Assembly (NCBI GenBank): GCA_002499445.1
Contig: DALS01000058.1
Span: 1 to 45,318, forward strand
Direction: 5' to 3'
DNA from: Methanosarcina sp. UBA293
GTDB lineage: Archaea > Halobacteriota > Methanosarcinia > Methanosarcinales > Methanosarcinaceae
Length of the DNA stretch: 45,318 nucleotides
In this document: positions 16,890 through 24,644 of the stretch, in pieces
Layout of the letters: each line of letters starts with the position of its first letter
Position numbering within the stretch: the first letter of the stretch is position 1
Translations under genes and position numbers: made by a program
Notes under the pieces: generated by a model
What the model saw: only the letters and a program-made list of their open reading frames with translations
The model's database searches: none
What the model was told of the DNA's origin: nothing

Positions 16890-18680
16890 TTAAACTACCT
16901 TGAGAATTCGGTCCGGACGTTTTCCGGTTTTATCTATTGTATGAATCGCACATGCAAGGCAGGGATCGTACGAGCGAGCTGTATGCATGATTCCGAGCGG
17001 ATTTGAATAATCCACTCCAAGGGCATTTTCGGCAGCTGAAATTTTTGTGCCTATAAGAGCTTGCTCAACAGGGCTTGGAATCCCCTGTGCATTCCGTGGA
17101 GCAAGGTTCCAGGTACTTGGAACCACAGTCTGGTACAGAGTTGTCATGGAATTTGCACCTGCAGCCACCCAGTGTCCCAGAGCTCCTCGCGGGGCTTCCC
17201 ACAAGCCCATTCCTGTGGAATTTTTTGCCATGGAAAGTTCAGTGTGTACTGCAACCTTTCCGCCTGCCTGGACATCCTGTCTGAGCCATTTCAACAGTTC
17301 GGGTATTACTACCAGGATTTCCTGCATCCTTGCAAGCATGCGGGTATAGTTGTTTGCAGGTGAGTAGCCGTTTTCTACAAAAGTTTTTGCAAGTCCTGTT
17401 ACAAGAGGTTCTCTCATAACCAGAAGACGGGCAAGAGGTCCAACCTCACAGGGGATACCAGCATAATTAGGAGCCTTTACCCAGGAATAACGACTTTCTG
17501 AGCCTCTGGTATAATCAATTTCATCAGGATTTGACTCAGGCTCTGTAACCCCATTCCAGGGAGGACGATCTTCTTCTTGATCAATATAAAACGCATGAGT
17601 AATATTTTCCGAGATCTTCGTGTGATCAAATTTCTCAAGCTGCAAACGCCCGTTCATATAGCCTGATGGAATAACCCTGCTATCTGCAGGGCTTGCAGGA
17701 TCATAACCATCCCCTTTCTCAGGCTTGAAAAAAACCCCATAAGAAAGAAAACCGATTTTATCAGGGTCTTTATAGCCCCCTCCACGGTCCAGCTTCAGAC
17801 TAACTGGTAAACCAAGAAGTTTTTCTCCAACCAGCTCCGAACCAAAAGCCGCAAAAAGAGGAACATCTCCCCAGCCTGAAGAATGTGAAAAGTCGTTGTT
17901 TGTAAGAGACTTGTTAAGAAGTTCCTGCAGGTGTCCAATTACGAAATTCACAGCTTTTTCCGGGGAAGAAGCTCTATAAGTGTTTTCAATCCAGGTTTCC
18001 GGAGGAACCCCAAGCGTAAATGATTCAACGAATTTTGCAGTCTCGGAAATATACGCAATTAGCTGTTGAATATCTGCAACCGTTGGAGAGTAAACCACTC
18101 CTCCTACATGCTGTAGTACAGGGTGAGGCATCTTGCCTGCAACAAGAGAAATACCGTCATGAAGGCGACGGAATTCCCTTAGCGCCGCAACATAAGAAGA
18201 ACCAGCTGGATAATGAGTACCGTTAAATTGGTTTACAAGAGGCATAAAACGTCCGGATAATTCTCCCCATACTGCATTTCCAACATTTCCATATTGAGTG
18301 AGGATATCGCGGTAAGCTGGGTTTGCAAGGTCCGGGCCCCAGAGTATATAGATATGGGCTGCGTGACTGGCTATGAAATTCATTGCCTGATGGATATTCC
18401 TCATAACAAGACCATTTTTGGGAACCTGGTCCGCTACTCCAAAAAGATCATCTAGAGCATTTGCAGCCGAGATACTGTGACAAACCGGGCAGACCCCACA
18501 GATCCTCATAGTCAGTAGGGCTGCATCTCTAGGATCATGTTTTTGAAGAAACCTTTCAAACCCCCTAAAAACTAGGCCGTTACTCTGAGCATCAGTGATT
18601 ACGCCATCCGCACTGACTTCAGTATTGATTCTATAATGCCCCTCAATTCTTGAAAGAGGGTCTACAGTCACCTCTACCAT
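16890..18680 (-). CDS. vhxA: [NiFe] hydrogenase large subunit (Vhx/Vho type)
   Basis: 596 residues. The NiFe ligands are intact: RICGVC (Cys61, Cys64) and DPCLACAIH (Cys574, Cys577). RIEGH near the N-terminus and PRGALGHW are also kept. A 16-residue tail after His580 is the piece normally removed by a specific protease. Two features differ from VhtA: an extra Cys in CGVCPVCH, and PRNAQG where VhtA has the widely conserved PRDA. It overlaps the vhxG stop by one base (TAATG) and has GGAGGTG upstream, so it is coupled to vhxG. It is the divergent paralogue of VhtA in the same window. Confidence 0.9.
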   Translation of the reverse strand: MVEVTVDPLSRIEGHYRINTEVSADGVITDAQSNGLVFRGFERFLQKHDPRDAALLTMRICGVCPVCHSISAANALDDLFGVADQVPKNGLVMRNIHQAMNFIASHAAHIYILWGPDLANPAYRDILTQYGNVGNAVWGELSGRFMPLVNQFNGTHYPAGSSYVAALREFRRLHDGISLVAGKMPHPVLQHVGGVVYSPTVADIQQLIAYISETAKFVESFTLGVPPETWIENTYRASSPEKAVNFVIGHLQELLNKSLTNNDFSHSSGWGDVPLFAAFGSELVGEKLLGLPVSLKLDRGGGYKDPDKIGFLSYGVFFKPEKGDGYDPASPADSRVIPSGYMNGRLQLEKFDHTKISENITHAFYIDQEEDRPPWNGVTEPESNPDEIDYTRGSESRYSWVKAPNYAGIPCEVGPLARLLVMREPLVTGLAKTFVENGYSPANNYTRMLARMQEILVVIPELLKWLRQDVQAGGKVAVHTELSMAKNSTGMGLWEAPRGALGHWVAAGANSMTTLYQTVVPSTWNLAPRNAQGIPSPVEQALIGTKISAAENALGVDYSNPLGIMHTARSYDPCLACAIHTIDKTGKRPDRILKVV

Positions 18681-19846
18681 TATTTTTCACCTCCGATCTC
18701 CTCTGACGCAGTATCTTCAGTGATGCCTTCCTTTTCTTCTGGCTTTTTCAAAACCGTTCTTCTTAAGGCGTGAGCCCCTGCAACAATAAGGCCCCCTGCT
18801 ATCGCAACGCCTGCTATAGTATCAAGGTTAGTACCGACAATTCCAGCATCTTCAATTTCCACATAAAAAGGCCTTGTACTATCTGGAAAACCTGGCTGTA
18901 CGCAGCCTATACATGGAGAACCTGCCTGCGGACAGAAACTGAGGTGACCATTCCAGTGGCGTGTAGCACAGTCAGCATGTGAATAAGGTCCCTTGCATCC
19001 AAGTTTCCAGAGACATTTCGATCCACCTACTGTTGTTTCAAATTCTCCCCGATCGTAATATCCGCGGCGCGGACAGTTTTCGTGCACTGTGTGATCCGGG
19101 GGATAGAAAACCTTGGGACGATGCCACCTATCCAGCACTTCAGGTAAATCGTCAGGCACTTTAATTTTTCCGAGAGCAACTGCCCCTATTGTCAAAAATA
19201 CCCAATCCGGATGGGCAGGACAGCCATTAACATTGATTACTGGCGTTTCTATCCCAAGCAGGTCTACAATGCCTTTTGACGAGTCTTCCATTGTAAAAGC
19301 AACCCCACGGTGATCCAAAAGTCCAACTATATCACTTTCAGCGGCATTTACACCACTATGGGTTGCACACTGCCCGATTGCAACAATTACTGAGGCATTT
19401 CTCGCAGCTTTTTCGAAAATATCTCTATAGATTTTTCCTCCGAGGACCATGTATTTTCCAGAACCATGAGGTCCGTTTGCGATTGCGCCTTCAGCAATAA
19501 GGACGTAGCCTTTCTCCTTTTCCAGAATCTCTTCAAGAAGGATTTCCGAATTCAGGTCACTCGTATTTGCAGGATTTCCATCTACGAATATCCCCTGCTG
19601 CATCATCAGGACTTCCTGATAGAGCAGGTTGAGGTTAAAAAGCTGGAGGAACTCTAAGATGTCAGGGGTGCCTCCATCCAGCATTGATATGGTACATCCC
19701 GAATCCATTACGCCGTGAAGCCAGACTACTTTAGTTTCAGGCAGGTCGCTAAGAGCTTTTGCCATGTCACTTTTATAAGTTTGTAAAAATAAAGAAGCTC
19801 CAAGTGCCCCAGCCGCCTTTATAAACGTCCGTCGGTCCATTTTCAT
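18680..19846 (-). CDS. vhxG: [NiFe] hydrogenase small subunit (Vhx/Vho type), proximal-cluster Cys replaced by Asp
   Basis: A small subunit with a Tat signal (MKMDRRTFIKAAGALGASLF) and Fe-S ligands: GQCATHSG, NGCPAHPD, HENCPRRG, CLWKLGC and a Cys-rich PQAGSPCIGC segment. The normal N-terminal CTGC is here MDSGC: the first proximal-cluster cysteine is Asp48 (numbered from the ATG at 19846), while VhtG keeps ECTGC. A C-terminal helix (TIAGVAIAGGLIVAGAHALR) anchors it. Start: the open frame extends to a TTG at 19912, but the good AAGGAG (19893-19898) serves an ATG at 19884 that is one base out of frame. That short frame stops over the in-frame ATG at 19846. I chose 19846; VhtG-like residues exist upstream of it. 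Confidence 0.85.
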   Translation of the reverse strand: MKMDRRTFIKAAGALGASLFLQTYKSDMAKALSDLPETKVVWLHGVMDSGCTISMLDGGTPDILEFLQLFNLNLLYQEVLMMQQGIFVDGNPANTSDLNSEILLEEILEKEKGYVLIAEGAIANGPHGSGKYMVLGGKIYRDIFEKAARNASVIVAIGQCATHSGVNAAESDIVGLLDHRGVAFTMEDSSKGIVDLLGIETPVINVNGCPAHPDWVFLTIGAVALGKIKVPDDLPEVLDRWHRPKVFYPPDHTVHENCPRRGYYDRGEFETTVGGSKCLWKLGCKGPYSHADCATRHWNGHLSFCPQAGSPCIGCVQPGFPDSTRPFYVEIEDAGIVGTNLDTIAGVAIAGGLIVAGAHALRRTVLKKPEEKEGITEDTASEEIGGEK

Positions 19847-19884
19847 GAAATCGAGATTTTTAAACTTTTCAAGTAAACTCTCAT
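19843..19884 (-). CDS. Possible 13-residue leader ORF overlapping the vhxG start
   Basis: ATG 19884 lies eight bases after AAGGAG and reads 13 codons before TGA, which overlaps the vhxG ATG (ATGA arrangement, 19846-19843). It may be a coupling leader. Alternatively one base was lost just after this ATG, since ATG plus a restored G reads MESLLEKFKNLDFMKMDRR, aligning with MKNLVRKLDSVDFLKMDRR of VhtG. Confidence 0.4.
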   Translation of the reverse strand: MRVYLKSLKISIS

Positions 19885-19912
19885 TATCCGTTCTCCTTCC
19901 CCCATGTAACAA

Positions 19913-20351
19913 ATATTATAAATATAGACATATAATGAATGGAATCTAATATATTAAAGACTATGGCATTTTCAATATTCACTTCGCAAACAGTATTCCT
20001 ACGCAGAATATTCCTGTACAGCAAACAGTATTGTAACGACCAACAACAAGATGAAATAACAATAGTAGAATTTTCGAAGGAGTTTCGGACCTGTCAAAAT
20101 AGAATTATTGATTAGTGAGATGTTTTCTAATACTAGTTTTCTAATATTAGTTTTCTTAATACTATTAATCTCTTAAATTTATCTAAATTATGGAAATGGC
20201 CTACATGCATTAAAATAATATAGTTTTTCTAAAAACTTATATATTTTAATATCACTACCCTGTTTATTCAATTTTTAAGGCTAGTTATATCAGAAAAGAT
20301 GCTGCATATTTGAGGGAAGAAAATTATGCAGCAAAATATGGGGGATAGAAT
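19913..20351. other. Divergent intergenic region between vhxG and the PG-binding-like gene
   Basis: About 440 bp, very AT-rich, with imperfect repeats of TTTTCTAATACTAG/TTTTCTAATATTAG (20128-20165). TATATATTTTAA-like strings at 20236-20252 could serve as a TATA element for the plus-strand gene. No gene seen. Confidence 0.4.
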
Positions 20352-21290
20352 ATGACTATTGGGGATGGTCACGATTTAAAATCGCCGAGGTTTGCAGGCG
20401 ATGAGGCTTTAGAAGCTTGCTATGACAATGAAAGAATTCTCAAAAGAGGGGATAGCGGACCTGCAGTAAAGAAAGTTCAGCAGGCTTTGATATTTTTGGG
20501 TATCCCTATACCCGAAGTTGGAGCTAATGGTATTTTTGGCGGGGAAACCGAACTGGCTGTCCGAAGCTACCAGGAAGCACGCGGATTGAAAGTTGATGGT
20601 GTAATAGGGCTAGTTACTATAGAAAGCCTGGATGCAGAATTTTTCACAGGCGCACCTGAGCCCTCTATATCACCAGTACCTGAGCCTGAGGTATCAGAGG
20701 TCCCAACTCCATTATTCCCGGAATCACCGGTGCGATCACCAAGAGCGTCGCCGGTTGGACCGGTAAGAGCACCTGAAGCCCCATCATTGGAAGTGCCTCG
20801 GGCTCCCAGGGTAGAGCCGCCTGAAGTTAAAATACCTAGAGCTCCAGCTCCGCCTGTAGCCGAGCCTCCAGTCCTGGCTACGCAGGCAGTTCCGATTGAA
20901 CAAACTCTGGTAAGTGCGACCAAACCGATAACTCCACCTGTAACCAGAGTACCCAAGGTTGATAGCAAGGGGCGCAAATTCCACACTGCTGGAACCTTGA
21001 GCGGGAATAATTTTTCTTTTGAAGCTGAAGCCGGAAAATCAGTACGTCTTGAATTAAGTAACCTGAATGTCAATGAGGCAAGCATTCGAATAATGACAAA
21101 CACTAGAGAAGTCAAAGAAGCTATACTTTTACCTGATACTTCTGTAGATTTCGAATTCTCTTCGATAGTTGAGCCGTTTATATGGAGATTTTATATTGAA
21201 TCCGATAGAAAGGACTCCTTAATCGAGTGGAAACTCTATAGCAACTGGGTGCCGGGAGAACCCAAACCCGTAAAAGGAAATGAGCTATAA
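20352..21290 (+). CDS. Peptidoglycan-binding-like domain protein with Pro-rich linker
   Basis: 312 residues. Residues 30-98 match the PG_binding_1 fold (ILKRGDSGPAVKKVQQALIF, NGIFGGETELAVRSYQEARG, DGVIGLVTIESL). Residues 100-205 are a linker made of Pro, Ala, Val, Glu and Ser. Residues 210-312 look like a beta-sandwich (FHTAGTLSGNNFSFEAEAGK, SVRLELSNLNV, EPFIWRFYIES). There is no signal peptide, so it should be cytoplasmic unless exported otherwise. Methanosarcina has no murein, so the domain must bind something else. It lies opposite in strand between vhtD and vhxG. Confidence 0.75.
   Translation: MTIGDGHDLKSPRFAGDEALEACYDNERILKRGDSGPAVKKVQQALIFLGIPIPEVGANGIFGGETELAVRSYQEARGLKVDGVIGLVTIESLDAEFFTGAPEPSISPVPEPEVSEVPTPLFPESPVRSPRASPVGPVRAPEAPSLEVPRAPRVEPPEVKIPRAPAPPVAEPPVLATQAVPIEQTLVSATKPITPPVTRVPKVDSKGRKFHTAGTLSGNNFSFEAEAGKSVRLELSNLNVNEASIRIMTNTREVKEAILLPDTSVDFEFSSIVEPFIWRFYIESDRKDSLIEWKLYSNWVPGEPKPVKGNEL
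20378..20406 (+). repeat. 29-bp repeat, copy 1 (inside PG-binding-like gene)
   Basis: This stretch, coding for about residues 10-18, recurs at 21340-21368 with 26 of 29 bases identical (core CCGAGGTTTGCAGGCGATGAGG). Confidence 0.7.
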
Positions 21291-21339
21291 TAACACTAAG
21301 CAGGCTTTAAATAAAGAAAAAAAGTTGTATTAGCATTAT

Positions 21340-21368
21340 AAAATCACCGAGGTTTACAGTCGATGAGG
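21340..21368 (+). repeat. 29-bp repeat, copy 2 (downstream of PG-binding-like gene)
   Basis: The core CCGAGGTTTACAGTCGATGAGG lies 50 bp past the gene's stop. It looks like the remnant 5' end of a tandem paralogue or a recombination scar. The rest of 21291-21485 is A-rich and carries no gene. Confidence 0.65.
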
Positions 21369-21485
21369 TAAAAGGATAGGTAGAAACAGGAAAAATAGAG
21401 GAATAAAAGAAATAGGGAAAGAGATAGGAGAAGAATAGGAGAAAAAGAACAAAACTAAAATCAAAATAAACTGACAAAACTAAAA

Positions 21486-21971
21486 TTAAAATGAGGAAGA
21501 AAGTTCTTCCCTGATAATCCTTATGGCTTTGTCCACCCCTTTAAGGACATCTGGGCTTATTTCCTGTGTAATTTCAGAGGCAGGAGATCCTATTTCAATC
21601 CCGATGAGCACAATTTCCGGAAGTAATTGAATCTGTTCTCCTATTTTCAATACATCCGTAATTGTTACATCATGTACTGAAACCATTGGGTAAAACTCGG
21701 CATCTGCCAGTAAATCCTTGCCTTCTATACGGTGTACAGAACCTGGAGGGCTATTTGCCAGAACGGCATCTACTATAATGACCTTTCTAGCATCATCAAA
21801 AAGACTCAGGAGATCGAGCCCGCAGACACCTGCGTCCACGATATCAAGATCTTTGAGGTCATTAAGCTCGGTTTTGTGAAGAAACTCAATAACTTTGAGG
21901 CCAACACCATCATTTCCCATTAAAAGGTTTCCGCACCCAAGGATGCGGACAGGAGCATGTAATATAGACAT
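21486..21971 (-). CDS. vhtD: Hydrogenase maturation endopeptidase
   Basis: 161 residues of the HycI/HybD/HyaD family. GCGNLLMGNDGVG (about 12-24) holds the first acidic metal-site residue, DAGVCGLDLL the second, and MVSVHDVTITD (about 97-107) the conserved His. It recognises nickel-loaded large subunit and cuts after the His of the C-terminal DPCxxCxxH motif. Last gene of vhtGACD, 93 bp after vhtC. Because vhx has no such gene, VhtD may process VhxA too (inference). Confidence 0.88.
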   Translation of the reverse strand: MSILHAPVRILGCGNLLMGNDGVGLKVIEFLHKTELNDLKDLDIVDAGVCGLDLLSLFDDARKVIIVDAVLANSPPGSVHRIEGKDLLADAEFYPMVSVHDVTITDVLKIGEQIQLLPEIVLIGIEIGSPASEITQEISPDVLKGVDKAIRIIREELSSSF

Positions 21972-22064
21972 ATTCTCACTTAATTAAAAGGCGTACAGGA
22001 TTTGGAATATGCCTATATTACCTTTTCCGTTAAGATTTTTAATTAACAATCTTTTTTAATGTTT

Positions 22065-22838
22065 TTACTGCCTGCGTTCCTTAGAGAGAAACTTTGGATT
22101 TGCTTTGTTGATAACCTCTACATAGTGAGGATCTGAGAGGTCTTCTTTTCCTGTCCAGAAGATAGCTTTGTAGTACTTCCAGACACGAGGATCAAACTCC
22201 AGAATACCAACATGCACCACCAGTTCAAAGACAAACCAGTATGTCATTAGCAGGTGGAGAGCTCTGAGGAACTGCAAGGAACTCATGCCAAACGCAGGTG
22301 CGATCAGATTTCCAGCCGAAAGAATCCATGATGCTATAGGAAGACCGAAAAGCGACCAGTCAAGCTTGTAAAGCACAATGCCTGAAACCGCAATTAAGAA
22401 TATTGCTGTACCTTCAAGCACAATCAGGAACTTCATTACGGGGTGAAGTTTTGTGACATAGTGTCCCTTGCGCTCATCATAGATGGTAAATGCTGGGTAT
22501 CTGCCTTTCCTGAAGAAGTTCTTAATTATACTACCAAGACGGGTTGCATCTTTAGGACCAAAAATATAATGGTCCGTAAAGTGTGAGATTTTACCCATAA
22601 ACCCGTGACCTCCAGATAAAACATTGTAAGGGATAAGGATCCAGTTCATTGCAAGCAGGAACGGAACCGCAATCATATGGAGGGCGCGGGCTGAATGGAA
22701 ACTCATAAAGTCCCATCCAGCGTATATCTTTAACCCAGTGATGATGAGCACTATCATAGCTATAGCGTGAACTGTATGAGCTATCCTGTCAGTTATGGTA
22801 TAGCGCTCAACAACCAGAGGGTTGTTGTTAGATTTCAT
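22065..22838 (-). CDS. vhtC: Methanophenazine hydrogenase cytochrome b subunit
   Basis: 257 residues, four to five transmembrane helices. Conserved histidines occur in DRIAHTVHAIAM, RALHMIAVP, RALHLLMTYW and ELVVHVGILEFDP. It is colinear with VhxC over the whole length (ERYT..., GLKIYAGWDFMSF, KNFFRKGRYPAFTIYDE, YKAIFWTGKEDLSDPHYVEV). It takes electrons from VhtG and reduces methanophenazine, contributing to the proton gradient. It follows vhtA by 14 bp with a GGAGATGA-type ribosome binding site. Confidence 0.92.
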   Translation of the reverse strand: MKSNNNPLVVERYTITDRIAHTVHAIAMIVLIITGLKIYAGWDFMSFHSARALHMIAVPFLLAMNWILIPYNVLSGGHGFMGKISHFTDHYIFGPKDATRLGSIIKNFFRKGRYPAFTIYDERKGHYVTKLHPVMKFLIVLEGTAIFLIAVSGIVLYKLDWSLFGLPIASWILSAGNLIAPAFGMSSLQFLRALHLLMTYWFVFELVVHVGILEFDPRVWKYYKAIFWTGKEDLSDPHYVEVINKANPKFLSKERRQ

Positions 22839-22852
22839 TGTGGGTCATCTCC

Positions 22853-24637
22853 TTACACTATTCTTAGGGTAACTGGAGCGTTTTTCCCGGTCAGGTCAGT
22901 GGTGTGGACTGCGCATGAAATACATGGGTCATAGGATCTACCGGTATGGAAGATACCAAGAGGGTTGGTATAATCGACACCAAGAATGTTCTGTACAGCA
23001 TTGATTTTTGATCCGATAAGAGCCTGTTCAAGCGGGCCAGGAACACCTGCGGCATCTCTCGGGGATACATTCCAGGTGGTCGGAACTACAGCCTGATAAT
23101 TGGCAACCTTTCCACTGCCGTCACATGAGACCCAGTGTCCAAGTGCTCCACGTGGAGCTTCCCACAGGCCCATACCCTGGGAATTCTTAGCCGCAGAGAG
23201 GTCTATGGGGACAGAGATCCTACCGGTCGGGTCATAGTCATTTGTTACCCAGTTGAGAAGGTTGTATGCTACAACAGCAGTTTCCTGGATACGAGCCAGC
23301 ACTCTAGTGTAAACGTTAGCTGCAGAATATTCTTTCTCGTTGAGAGCCTGAGCAACACCAGTTACGAGTGGCTCTTTTGCTGCGAGCATGCGTGCAAGAG
23401 GACCAACTTCACCAGGAATTCCATCATATCTCGGAGCCTTGTCCCAGGTGTACCTGCTCTCTGAGCCTCCGGTGTAGGAGATTTTCTCAGGATCAGTAAA
23501 CGGAATGGTCTCTCCCTTTGAGGGGTGGAGGTCGCCTTTGCTGTCATCATAGAAAGCGTGAGCAACACTTTCGGTAATCTTGCTCGGATCGAATTTCTGA
23601 TATTCGAGGTTTCCTCCTACGACACCTGAAGTCAAGACGCGTTCCCCTTCAGGGCTAGCCGAGTCATACCCGTCTTTGGCACCGTAGAATCCACCGTATG
23701 AGACGAAGCAGATCTTTGAGGGGTCCTTGTACCCTCCGATGTTATCGAGTTTAAGGCTTGCAGGCAGACCAAGCAGAGTTTCTCCTACAAGTTCGGAACC
23801 GAAAGCTGCAAAGAGTTCTGCATCTCCCCAGCCAGCTTCTCTGCTGAAGTCATTGGAAGCTAGGGATTTGTCAACAAGGCTCTGGAGGTGTTCAACCACG
23901 AAGTTTACGGCTTTCTGGGGAGAACTTGCTTGATAAGTATTCTCAATCCAGGTATCGAAGGGGACCTTTAGAGTATAGTTTGATACAAAGTCCATTACCT
24001 TGAGGTAGTAAGAGGAAAGTTTTACAACATCTCCGACGTTTGCCTTATAGGTGTATCCTCCGGGGTAGGGTGTGACTGGACCAGGCATTCTACCTCCAAT
24101 GAGTGCAATAGCTTCATGAAGGGTTTTCTTTGCAGGGATTGCTGCCATGTTGGAAGTTCCAGCAGGCACAGCTACTCCGTCAATCTTGTAGCCAATTGGA
24201 GCAAACCTACCAGCCAATTCCTTCCAGACCGCGTCTCCAGTGTCTCCCAGTGTTGCAAGGACTTTCTTGTAATCCGGGTTTGCAAGGTCCGGACCCCAGA
24301 GCACGTATATGTTAGTTGCGTGGCTTGCAATGAAGTTTAGACCCTGGAGAATATTCCTCATAACAAGGGCATCTTTTGGAACCTGATCTTCAACTCCGTA
24401 TAACTGGTCAAGCGCATTTGTAGCGGTCAGGCAATGAGAAATTGGGCAGACTCCACAGATTCTCTGAGTAAGGAGACCAGCATCCCTGGGGTCTTGATTC
24501 TGCAGTATACGTTCAAAGCCCCTGAATATAACCGAAGAGGACTGGGCATCAGTTATGACACCATCAGCATTTACTTCAGTGGACACCCGAAGGTGACCTT
24601 CAATTCGGGTTAATGGATCAACTGTAACATTTACCAT
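22853..24637 (-). CDS. vhtA: Methanophenazine-reducing [NiFe] hydrogenase large subunit
   Basis: 594 residues. RIEGHLRV at the N-terminus, RICGVCPISH (Cys61, Cys64) and the C-terminal DPCISCAVH (Cys572, Cys575) provide the NiFe ligands. PRGALGHW and SPRDAAG are the standard family motifs. A 16-residue tail follows His578, to be removed by VhtD. It has no signal peptide and is exported with VhtG through Tat. It begins 7 bp after vhtG. This is the canonical copy of the two in the window. Confidence 0.94.
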   Translation of the reverse strand: MVNVTVDPLTRIEGHLRVSTEVNADGVITDAQSSSVIFRGFERILQNQDPRDAGLLTQRICGVCPISHCLTATNALDQLYGVEDQVPKDALVMRNILQGLNFIASHATNIYVLWGPDLANPDYKKVLATLGDTGDAVWKELAGRFAPIGYKIDGVAVPAGTSNMAAIPAKKTLHEAIALIGGRMPGPVTPYPGGYTYKANVGDVVKLSSYYLKVMDFVSNYTLKVPFDTWIENTYQASSPQKAVNFVVEHLQSLVDKSLASNDFSREAGWGDAELFAAFGSELVGETLLGLPASLKLDNIGGYKDPSKICFVSYGGFYGAKDGYDSASPEGERVLTSGVVGGNLEYQKFDPSKITESVAHAFYDDSKGDLHPSKGETIPFTDPEKISYTGGSESRYTWDKAPRYDGIPGEVGPLARMLAAKEPLVTGVAQALNEKEYSAANVYTRVLARIQETAVVAYNLLNWVTNDYDPTGRISVPIDLSAAKNSQGMGLWEAPRGALGHWVSCDGSGKVANYQAVVPTTWNVSPRDAAGVPGPLEQALIGSKINAVQNILGVDYTNPLGIFHTGRSYDPCISCAVHTTDLTGKNAPVTLRIV

Positions 24638-24644
24638 TTTTCAC

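Noticed and set aside
20567..21115. Minus-strand 182-codon Gly/Thr-rich ORF
   Set aside because: It lies opposite the Pro/Ala/Val linker of the PG-binding-like gene and owes its openness to that composition.
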